DNA of 64,000 bases from Pyrenophora tritici-repentis (Eukaryota > Ascomycota > Dothideomycetes > Pleosporales > Pleosporaceae). The stretch covers positions 6,386,001 to 6,450,000 of the forward strand of contig NC_089390.1 of assembly GCF_003171515.1 (NCBI RefSeq), in the 5' to 3' direction. Positions 54,904-64,000 of the stretch are shown here, one piece after another. The notes under the pieces were generated by a model. The model saw only the letters and a list, made by a program, of their open reading frames with translations, did not search any database and was not told the DNA's origin. Both the position numbers and the translations under genes were made by a program. How positions within the stretch are numbered: position 1 is the stretch's first letter; every line of letters begins with the position of its first letter.

Positions 54904-56940
54904 CTAAGGGCGGTCGTAATCGCTAAGAATGTCCTCCGGATCCTCGGGTGGAAGCATGTCGATAGTGTCGCTTGTGCGGGGGCCGGTGTACTTTTTCCTC
55001 GCTCCTGCATACCACCACACTGTGCTGAAAAGACCGATAAAGGCAGCCACACAGATGGCGTAGTTCATGTTGTCTAGTCTTACTGGCTTGACAGTCGGGA
55101 AGAAGAGGACGACACTGATGAAGATGACCCATGTTACTGCAATCGCGTTGACCGGTTTGCTCCATCTGCCCATCGTGTATGGTCCAGGGTGAAAGACCAC
55201 AGTGCCTTCATACCATCGGTGTGCAATGATGACTGCGATATAACTAATGTCCAGGGCGGGTGCGGTGATGTTGAATATGGCCGTGATCGTTAGAGTGCTT
55301 CCAATGCCGATGAGATCGAGGCAGCTGCAAAAGACTACGACGAGCCACACTGCATTTACTGGGGTTTGCGTGAATCCGTTGACCTTGCTCCAGAAACTAT
55401 GCATTGTCAGCTCACTCCACTAGCGTTACTTAGACCGAGTAACTCACCCCGAAAATGGAAAAGCTGCATCACGAGCAAAAGCCCAGGCCATTCTCGCATT
55501 TGCCAACATGGCTGAGCAACCGGTGAAGAACTGAACTAGCATGACAAAGAACCACATGATGGTCCCACCCGTCCTGCCGCCAGCATTGAAGAAGATCTGG
55601 GCAACCGGAAGACCGGTCGGCGTAGCCATGATCGCGTCGGGGTCTGTCATGCAAAAGCAGAAAGTTATTGTCAGCATCCAGCCAACGATACCGGAAACAA
55701 GGATCGCCGCTCGGATCGCTACTGGGCCACGAATGGCCGCATCGTGGGTCTCTTCCGACATGCTGTGTAACGTCGGTTAGGGTTGAATCCTATGTAAGAC
55801 TGTAAGGCTGACTTACTGAGTTGTGCCGTCGTAATCGGTCATGGTCCACGCGACAGACAGGAAGCTAGTTATGATTAGTAACTGGTCGGCATACACGTGC
55901 TGAGTTACACGAACCCGAGAAGGAATGAGAAGCCCTTGCTTTGCCAGCCAGAACCATCCGTGACTGTTGTGAAGACCCATTGTGCACTTTGTTTGTTGGG
56001 TGTGAGAATGAGTAGAGCGATACAAATGCAGATTGATGCAATGACTGCTGGCTGTCAGAATATGTTCGAAACGAGTCGCGTTGTACATACTGTTGATAGG
56101 TGCAAACCATAGGATGATGCGATGAAGCCAATTTGTTGGGAAAGAGCAAATGGTGCCAAACATGCATAGCACAAAGATAGCGAGAAGAACCGTCTGGTAC
56201 GCTTTCCTGCATTGATCGGTAAGTGAGTGCAGGTTAGGTAAGTACAATGGCTCTTACGGCTCGAAAGTTGATACCCCATCGTCTAGGGTGTGCATGACTG
56301 CAGTTGCCAATATCATTTGGGAGATTGTATACGCCAGACTAGCAACACCAGCTGCTTGGCCTAGGAAGTTGCACCATCCAATGATCCAGGCCCAAGGTGC
56401 AACGTGTTCGGGTGGCACGACGTGTTTTGTAACATAGTACATGCCTCCAGCTGTGGGATATGCGGAAACCAACTCCGCGACTGTGGAGTGTTAGCCGAGT
56501 CGGTATACATCGACTTAGAGCACGTACCTGAACTGGCTATGCAGTATGCCATGACGCTACCAATGAACCAGGCCCATACTGCTGTGGCTGGGCCTCCAGA
56601 GCTCATGGGAGCTCCAAAAGTAGCGGGAACTGAGCCTAAGACACCCAGGATAGAGATGGCGTAGGAGACGGTAGACCATCTTGAGAAGTGTCTTTGCAGA
56701 ACCTGGAGATGGTGTTGGACAAGGTCTGGGTAGTGAGGCAAAGGAACTTACAGGTGTGTATCCAATGCGCACGAGTAGGCGGTCATCGTCATCTGCGATT
56801 GTTGCCATGATGGTTTGGTTCTGATTGTAGCCAGCTGCCTCTGCTGCCTTGGATCGACTGGAGATGGAAGGTTGGAGTGCGCTCCCGTCTACGGACGTGG
56901 CACTCAAACCGGCGTTTTTGGAGTCTGAACTGATAACCAT
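54904..56940 (-). CDS. Amino-acid/choline/GABA-type permease (APC superfamily)
   Basis: Eight exons: 56940-56752, 56702-56528, 56480-56258, 56206-56091, 56047-55915, 55864-55817 (48 nt), 55762-55448 and 55396-54904; 563 residues. It is a plasma-membrane or vacuolar proton-coupled transporter with about 12 membrane helices. The first helix pair contains YAISILGVLGSVPATFGAPM and GGPATAVWAWFIGS. Next comes VAELVSAYPTAGGMYYVTKH, whose ELVSAYPTAGG is the mark of the Uga4/Hnm1 branch (GABA, choline, polyamine or amino acids). Then YDGTTHMSEETHDA, a conserved loop of the branch, and the tail, which ends DILSDYDRP. Seven introns of 43-54 nt break the frame so strongly that no single ORF shows the protein. 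Substrate remains open within the branch. Confidence 0.9.
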
Positions 56941-57600
56941 GGTCAATGATGATCAGGTGAGCATGAGGGAAGAGAAGAAACAAAAAGGGTCCTCGCAACG
57001 GAGATGTACGAGGGAAATAGAAGGATGTACAAGGCGGTGGTGGGCCGCCGTCGGAGACACACTAGGAGGATTGACAGCAACGGCGTAGACCCACAAACCC
57101 AGGTACCGGGGAGCGGATACTTAGAATGGAAGGGATGTGTGGTCGGGTGAATTGGGGAAGAAGCACGGGTGACATGAAGTGATCTTTATCATGTCCTCGC
57201 TCAATAATTGGCAACCCTGCAAAGGGCAATGGCAAGACGACCCAGTAATATCAAGTTGCGAGATGCGAGATGCGACCTACTTGTCAGGGTAGTAATTTGA
57301 GATGTGTGGCCATGATGACACGTGCGGAGTGTGCTTGCTGGAGGCGTGAACGTGGGAAAAGGCAAGCAAGGAGTGGGACGAGAGCGGATATGCAGCGAAT
57401 GAAGAGCAATCAGCCTCAGTTCCTAGACCGGCAGATCCCAGAGGCGAGGCAGCGATCGCGGATTTGCGGTACTGTCATTTGCGCCCGACTGCTGGTGCCG
57501 AACGTGTGAAGGGATTAGAGTGCTCGAGCCATGCAGGAATGATGCCGCTTCGGTGACCCAGAGTGGCGGGCCGTTTACCTACCTCGCATTTGCTTGGACT

Positions 57601-57615
57601 GGGGGGGGGGGGGGG
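57601..57615. repeat. Poly-G run (15 G)
   Basis: Fifteen G in a row on the + strand, followed by TAGG. Confidence 0.9.
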
Positions 57616-58533
57616 TAGGTGCACGGCGCTGGAAATAGTCTCATCAGCCACAACTACAATTGCAACACAGCAGCAGCAGCAATGGTGCGATGGCTTGGAT
57701 GCCGAGCTGTTTTACGCCCTCGATTGAGACAGCCCGCCATGCAGATGGCACATTGCTGTCGTGTCCGTCCAGGGCTTCGTATCGTCGGAAGCTATGACGC
57801 ACATGAATGAGAGCTGCGGCTTGCCTTGCGTGAGCTTTTGAGCGATACGACTCGGGCGTGACTACGGGCCTCCTGGCTGCAACCGCTTCCCCCTGACTGT
57901 TCGTAAGAAAAACTTCGTCCAGGCGGTGAGGACCACGAGCTTGATTGGCCGGCGCGGCTACTGTGATACTGGCCGAGGAGTGAGGCTTCTGTCTGGGAGT
58001 ATGATATCAGGAATTTCGCTACTCTCTAGCAGGCCCCTTACCGCACCCGAGTCTGGGTGCGGCTCCTCGCGTCGCAACGGCTGGTCTCGGCCGGGACGCC
58101 ATGAGTATTGGAAATGGCCTTGCCTGAAACGGCAATCGTGATGAACTGAAGCATGGGCAAGACGTGCGCCTCGATGCCGTTGTCGGTCGTGCAAAGAAGG
58201 ACACCCACCAACACGAGCACGAGCAGCTTATCGTAGTAAGAGGCGCACGGCGTTATATTTCCTAGTCAAGTAGCGCAAGCGAACAAGATGCCTGCAATGG
58301 CACCACCACACACATGCATTTTGCTTGTACCGGTACCCTAACAGCCAATGCACGTTCAACACGATCCCGACGACTCTCCTTGACGGGGCGCCTCCTCTTC
58401 TACCATTCTTCTGGCGCCTTTTCCCACGTCACAAGTAGCAGCCAGCCAGTCTGAGGCTTTTGATGCGCGCCACACGTCTCTGATCCTTTCTATACAGTAC
58501 CTAGCACGGCTCCATGTCTCCGTGATCTGCCAC

Positions 58534-58547
58534 GGGGGGGGGGGGGG
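58534..58547. repeat. Poly-G run (14 G)
   Basis: Fourteen G in a row on the + strand, followed by CGG. Confidence 0.9.
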
Positions 58548-60595
58548 CGGTTGCTCCGCTACAGCGCCGCCGCCTAGTAATGCAGCTGCCCAGATGACCA
58601 TCTTGGCCGCTGTCGATGAGAGTCAGACAAGGTCAACCCCTCGCCGGATATCGTGAGTGTTGGCAACATCCAAAAGAGCGGTGGAAGCGTGCGGCTATCC
58701 AAGAATGACCTCATTCCTAGCCTCGTCCTAATTGAGTAAGCCTGCCCTGACACAGAGTTGGATATGCCCGGTAGCCGTTGGACCAACTCTAGGAGAATTG
58801 GGTCCCCAATCTTCATCGAACTTCCTCGGGTATAACGGAAGGCCATCTTGCGTCAAGGCATGGTCATCCTTGCATGCATCGACTTCCCCCAACATCGCTT
58901 AAAGCAACACTTTCGAAGACATGGACAGCTTACGCTTATCATGATGCCTCTGGTCGGTCATGTTAGTACTCATATTGTCAGTTTGCAGCTCAGAGGTGGA
59001 GTCGGAAGAGGACCAGAACCAAATATTAGTGGCCCACTGTGGGCATCATCGCATTACTAGCTGCAGCGCCCGACTCCATTGCACCGCTCCCTCTTCACAT
59101 CACAAAGTGCGAAGTTCTAATCGCGGGCTGACTAGCCATGCTCCATTAAAATACCGCCGACGTTATTACGGGATTGGGATCCCAGCAAGCCCGGCCCCCA
59201 AGCCACACGCGCCCTTCGCTTGGTACTGGGGTGCTGCACTGACTCGCGGAACTACTCCAAAGGATCTTCCAGAAGATGCCTCTGGCATTCGGTGGTTTCA
59301 CAATAGTGCCGAGACCATGTTGCGGACCCGTCCGCTAGACCTGCCGATCAGCGTGACATTGGTGCGTCGCCCAATGGTCTACTTCTTCCACCTCCATGCG
59401 GTGTACCGTATGTACTACTACTCGAGACGCAATAGCAATTATTTCAACTGACCGGAAATGGTTCTTGCCGCATACACCAGAAGAATAGTTGATGGCATCT
59501 GATAGGCACGGGGTTGGCTACCGATCGTGGAATAGAAGCTTGCAAGGCGGGCCTCATGCACCTTTCCATCACTGACGAACCCCAACGGTTGCTAATCAAT
59601 CCATTACTACCAATCAGAACAGAAAAGACACCACACTCGAGCTAGCCCTAAGCCATGGTAGCTTACGCCCGACGTCAATTACGCGGTGTGCAGCCCCAAT
59701 ATTCGCAGACACTGCAACAATAACAAGAACCGTGATGAGCAAGCTTCTGGGGGACGCGGAGAAATATCCGAATCACATGAGCGTTACAGTGGGAAGATCG
59801 CAGATACTATACCCCAAAATCTGCATGCACGCGCCACTTTAACGCACAAGCACCGCGGGCTTGCTGATCCGCTTGTTCCTTCCTAAGCGTATAAAAGGAA
59901 AGAATGAAAGAGAGAAGGCCCGAAATCGGCATGGAACTACCGACAATAGTCCACCAAATACATAGCAGTAGACAACCAGGCACGTGCATCATCTATAAGA
60001 GAATCGTAAAGAATTACTACATCTGGACTCATGCCTCGACGACGCCGAGTAGAAGCGGTGGATGGGGAAGTGGGAGCCGGCGAGGTGGAAGATATCCGTA
60101 AGCGTATGTTGGTATCTTGACATGGAGCTAACAAGCAAAGCTTGGCTTAAAATAGACACGTGATAGGTGCAGATTGGCGTTTCTCGGTGATTTGTTAGGC
60201 ACCAATTCTTCGATGATTGCTGTTCCATTTCCATTTACATGAGATGTTGTGCAGATATCATCGTTATCAGATACTTTGCGCAGTCAATGCGCAACTCGCC
60301 CTTCAGCCCTGTTTATGGGCACATGTGCAAAGCAAATCGGCACTTCATACCGCTCGAGGACTACATCCCGATATCGCTTTGAGCAGGGTCATCTGAGGAA
60401 CCCCAACATCACAACCTCGTGTTCTACGTACTCATGCATGCGCGATTGGGGATCGGAAAATACGGATACGGATAGGGGAATGTGGGGACTAATGAGTGAT
60501 GCAGACGTCTATTCATGTTAAAATACATATACAAATCAAATATATACAACGAAATGTTTCGCTCGAGCGGCGCAGTCAGCCAACCATTCACTCAT

Positions 60596-61439
60596 CTAGC
60601 AAGTAAATTTCTTGGGGCCTGGAATGGTGTAGGTTTGAGCTGATCATACGTTAGTAACATTCTCAAAGACATGGGCAAGAGAAGAAGGCTCTTACCTTTG
60701 TAAGCATCATAAGTGACACCGGCATCCGAACCCTTGTAAGCACCAGGGAACGAAACGAGGCCAGTGGGTTTGGTGCTGCCACCGCCAGTAACTTTAAGCT
60801 GGTGGCAGCCTGGGTAAAATTGAGCACCAGGGTACTGGTATGCAGCGTGCAATGCTAAGATCTCGTGGCGGACGAGGTAGTAACCCGAAGATATGCACTT
60901 CGGGATGGTGTAGGTGACAGAGCCGCCAACCTTCTTAAGGGCGTCAGAACCCCAGACGTTTGAGGTACCTTGACGCCCTTCTTCTTGGATCTTGAACCAG
61001 ACAGCACTGACAGAGCGTTAGTTACAAACATGACATGAGGAGCTTGTGTGACATACGAGGACTCTGGCATGTAGTCTTGGCAGCCGGTATCAGGGCACTT
61101 TGCCATATAGGTAATCGTAGGACCCATATGGCTGTCAGGCCAAAGCGTCCAGTAAAGCTTGACGTTGGAGCCAGCAGCAGCTTCAGCGTGGAGAGCAGCA
61201 GGCTTCGAGCCATTGATGCCACCAGTAGCATACCCACCGCATTGGATATCAGAGATGCTTACGTCCTGGACAGGTCCGTTGCCCTGGATGGGACGCGAGA
61301 TACGCTTTACTCCGGTAGTGTAGGGGTCTGTGTATGGCTGGTAGAAAGTATAGTCTATTCCGCTGATTGTGGCATTATCCACATATCCATGGCCAGCAAC
61401 GGCGGTAGCGAACGCGAAGACGGAGGCAATGTACTTCAT
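60596..61439 (-). CDS. AA9 lytic polysaccharide monooxygenase (formerly GH61)
   Basis: Three exons, 61439-61057, 61006-60696 and 60639-60596; 245 residues. A secreted copper enzyme that cleaves cellulose or related glucans by oxidation. The signal peptide MKYIASVFAFATAVAG is cut before HGYVDN, so His1 of the mature protein can form the copper histidine brace. The second copper histidine is in YYLVRHEILALH, and QFYPGCHQLKV provides the axial Tyr. Cysteines for the usual disulfides are present (DIQCGGYATG, KCPDTGCQDY, PKCISSGYY). It ends after the catalytic domain (GPKKFTC) with no CBM1 cellulose-binding module. Start chosen at the signal peptide; the frame upstream is open but has no such feature. 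Confidence 0.94.
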
Positions 61440-63041
61440 TGTTGTGAATGTTTGATTGGGCAGGTAAAAGACTGTTTGACAGATACGATCCTGCGTAATG
61501 AGAGTATTGAGTTGGAGAAATGAACGAATATAAGTTAGACAAAATGTAGCTGGATTTGGTGCGATCGGTACTGAGTGACCTGGATGCCGGAATAGATTGC
61601 GCGAGGCTGCAGGTCTTATAGTACACAAATACCTACGCGTCCTCGGTCGCAATTACTCCATGATACAGGCATGCTGTGCTGCACGTACAATAGAACAGGC
61701 TTGAAACATGCCATGGCTGCCTGGTCCAGAACATGACTATGAAAGGAGGGCGCGTAGATTAAACATGGCGCTAACGGACATGATGTTCTTGGGAACCCCA
61801 CTGTTTGCGCATTGTGTCAGGTTGGGGATCAATCAGGATGCCGACATCCCCGTGAGGGAAGTATCTGAAGTAAGCGAAATGAGAGCATATGGTAAACACT
61901 CCTGGCAGACGTCATTTGGTCGGAGCAGGTGGCCCATGAATATTGGATGAATCGAAAGCGTCGACGAGACGTCATGGTGGTAGCTCGAAACATGGCGCAA
62001 GACACTCCTTGCAATCAATACACCACGAACGCGCTTGGTTCTCCCGAGGCCGTTTGTCTTTGCCACCACACGTGATCGCTTTTGCTATCACGGGCAGTTT
62101 AATCCTGTATCATCGGAGAAATTAATTTGTAGGTCATATAGAGGGAAGCCGGGTTGCCGCTCATGTTTATAGCACAGAGACCACGAGGTCAAATGCTTGA
62201 TCATATAACTGCAGAAGATGGTGCGGCGAGGCGCGACTTTAGATTGCGATGCGCTGGACAAGACCTTAGCTCCACAGGCAAGCATAGGCTTCCAAGCGGG
62301 AGATGTCTCTCATCGGGAATCAAGAACGGGTACCGTTGTGTCCTTCGTCCGTACCAGCATTACTCAGAAGCCGGAGGATCATGTGGGTATGGCAGAGGTG
62401 CCGGGAATCGGATGTTGTCCACCGTTCTCCAAATGAGGGCAGTCGCAACCTCTACCTCTTGCACAAGTCTGGCTCAGCGTTGCATTCGCGCCACCCGCAC
62501 TTGTATGTCATATTTCCTGCCTTTCCGAAAGCCCACCTTTTACTGCGACAATCCGAGATGCCTACTTTCCGGCAATGTGTACAGGTAAGATGCGGCTGTC
62601 ACGATAGTTATAGAAGTAGCAAAGCGATCGTGACCGTGACCATGGCTGCACTGACGGATAATGCTCAACAAGTATGGGATACAGTGAGAATATGAAAGTG
62701 ACTTATCGATGGGGGGAGTGAATTGACCGCGCCACAAGATTAGGCGCCTTTCTTGACTAGCGAGCAATGCCAGAGAAGGGATAAGGGCTAGCCAGAGAGG
62801 TGCAATGCGACAGCTATCGTAGGAGCCCCGTATGGGGATTGGATAGGTAGTTCAGCTGGTCCGAAGATGGTGGAGTGAAGGTGGAGTGAAGATGAAGTTG
62901 GTCGAATCTTCTCGATGACGCGGTGGACCCAACGCGACATGCCACTTTCACGTTGGAGCCCCGCAATCAAGCCAAACATAGTGCAAGCTCGAATAACAAC
63001 ACAAACATTGACCTCTAGCACATGAACCGCTCTCCAACAAA
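61440..63041. promoter_or_regulatory. Divergent upstream region, LPMO / CDC37
   Basis: 1.6 kb between opposite start codons. A short tandem repeat (GGTGGAGTGAA type, about 62868-62892) lies near the CDC37 side. No gene recognised. Confidence 0.5.
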
Positions 63042-64000
63042 ATGGTGATCAATTACAGCAAATGGGTAAGTTGACTTTGCAACCCCAAGTAGCTACAACA
63101 GCATCTAACTTGCCCAAAGGACGCCCTCGAGCTATCAGACGATAGCGACATTGAAGTACACCCAAATGTCGACAAGAAATCTTTCATTCGCGCCAAACAA
63201 GCCCAGATCCACCAAGAGCGCGACCAGCGCCGCCACCAGATAAAGACACTCAAGTACGAGCGCATCATCAACGATGGGCTCACAGAGCGCGTCGACCGTC
63301 TCCTAACAGCGCTCAAGTCGCACAAGGACAAGCAGGCCGAGGGCAATGGCGCAAACGACGACCAGCTCGTATTCCAGGCGATGATGGAGAGCATGATGGA
63401 CATGAAGGTCGACAAAGACGGAGGCTCAGACAGACCGCCGCCACCACCAGAGGGTGTGCATGAGCATATCAAGGATAAGCCTACATACCCGCAGATGATG
63501 GCGAGTTTAGTGGACGCGGTGAAGAAGGATATTGACGAGCAGAAGAGCGAGGAGCCGCGGTACAACCTATTCATACAAGGACTGGAGAAGGAAAAGGCGC
63601 GCATACAAGATCTCCAGCAGCAGTTACTGGCAAAGCTGGCGGAACTAGAGAAGGAAGACAAGAAGCACATCACTAGTGATGACATACACGACGGTTTCAG
63701 TTACTCTAATGTCAAGAAAGCAGAAGAAGAGCAGAAAAAGGCAGCAGCTCCGTCATCTAGCAAGAAGGAATCCACCGTCGAATTACTCAACAACCCGCAG
63801 AGGCCCGCAGCCACCGGATCAGACACAGGCCAGTCCTCAGGCGCCGATGCCGACGTAGAGGAAGGAAGCGCCACAGGAGCCGCAGCTGACGACAATGACG
63901 AAGACATCTCTGCATCCCCACTCGCACAGTCTTTCGCCAAGATAAAAGTTGGGGATTGGTACGCCTGCCTGCAGTTCCTCATGGCACACCCTGAGATCCT
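63042..64000 (+). CDS. CDC37: Hsp90 co-chaperone Cdc37, 5' part (cut by window edge)
   Basis: Exon 1 is 63042-63065 (MVINYSKW); a 54-nt intron (63066-63119) follows, and exon 2 runs from 63120 past the window end. Cdc37 loads protein kinases onto Hsp90 in the cytosol. The start MVINYSKWDALELSDDSDIE matches the N-terminal client-kinase domain; the Ser in ELSDDSD corresponds to the CK2 site essential for activity. Then come a charged coiled coil (AKQAQIHQERDQRRHQIKTL), an acidic Ser-rich linker, and the beginning of the Hsp90-binding domain (ASPLAQSFAKIKVGDWYA). About 300 residues are visible; the rest of the middle and C-terminal domains is missing only because of the window edge. Confidence 0.95.

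Larger units (their letters stand above)
56941..60595. other. Gene-free block, 3.7 kb, with two poly-G runs
   Basis: Promoter side of the permease gene and 3' side of the LPMO gene. Two long G runs lie at 57601-57615 and 58534-58547. Open frames up to 163 codons (58960-59451) have no family features. Confidence 0.5.

Noticed and set aside
55813..56247. 144-codon minus frame as its own gene
   Set aside because: It reads through introns of the permease; the spliced model gives a full APC transporter.

Overview
The window is from a filamentous ascomycete, most likely a Dothideomycete of the Pleosporales type. The evidence is short GT-AG introns of about 45-60 nt in nearly every gene, TA-inserting pogo/Fot and Tc1-type transposons, an AA9 polysaccharide monooxygenase, an inositol phosphorylceramide synthase, and trehalose and glutaryl-CoA genes of fungal type. 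The species call is an inference from gene content. Exon joins were worked out by hand: donor and acceptor sites were read on the coding strand and exon lengths were checked to sum to whole codons.

Layout. 1-8.1 kb: a peroxisomal 4-coumarate-CoA-ligase-like enzyme (-), a three-RRM SR/RGG RNA-binding protein (+) and a mitochondrial carrier (-). 8.2-14.6 kb: a transposon cluster. It holds a pogo-type transposase whose N-terminus looks borrowed from a Tc1-like protein, a complete Tc1-like element with TIRs and TA duplication, a third related TIR, and a second complete pogo/Fot element whose transposase carries one frameshift. A small GNAT acetyltransferase gene is caught between them. 14.8-27.5 kb: a NYN-domain protein (+), AUR1 (+), AP-1 beta adaptin (-) divergent from a small one-helix membrane protein (+), an F-box gene broken by a stop (-), and a secreted protein with two NGQN repeat arrays (-). 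29-37 kb: a PhzF-like isomerase (-), an unrecognised conserved protein (+) and a BRCT protein (+). 39-51.9 kb is dense with housekeeping genes: FEN1 (-) divergent from glutaryl-CoA dehydrogenase (+), the E2 enzyme UBC4 (+), a probable mitochondrial non-canonical poly(A) polymerase (-) divergent from trehalose-6-phosphate phosphatase (+), and a 79-residue conserved protein (+). 54.9-64 kb: an amino-acid/choline-type permease (-), an AA9 LPMO (-) and the start of CDC37 (+), cut by the window edge.

The genes do not form a biosynthetic cluster. They are ordinary core genes with accessory insertions. The most notable observations are a 5-nt microexon carrying the catalytic Asp34 of FEN1, stop-free 3n introns in the trehalose gene, a probable GC-AG intron in the dehydrogenase, a small gene whose frame is broken by an 18-nt segment that looks like a minimal intron, the Tc1/pogo chimera, and the paired NGQN arrays. 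Three gene-free blocks of 3 kb or more (30.3-33.5, 51.8-54.9 and 56.9-60.6 kb) hold nothing I can recognise.
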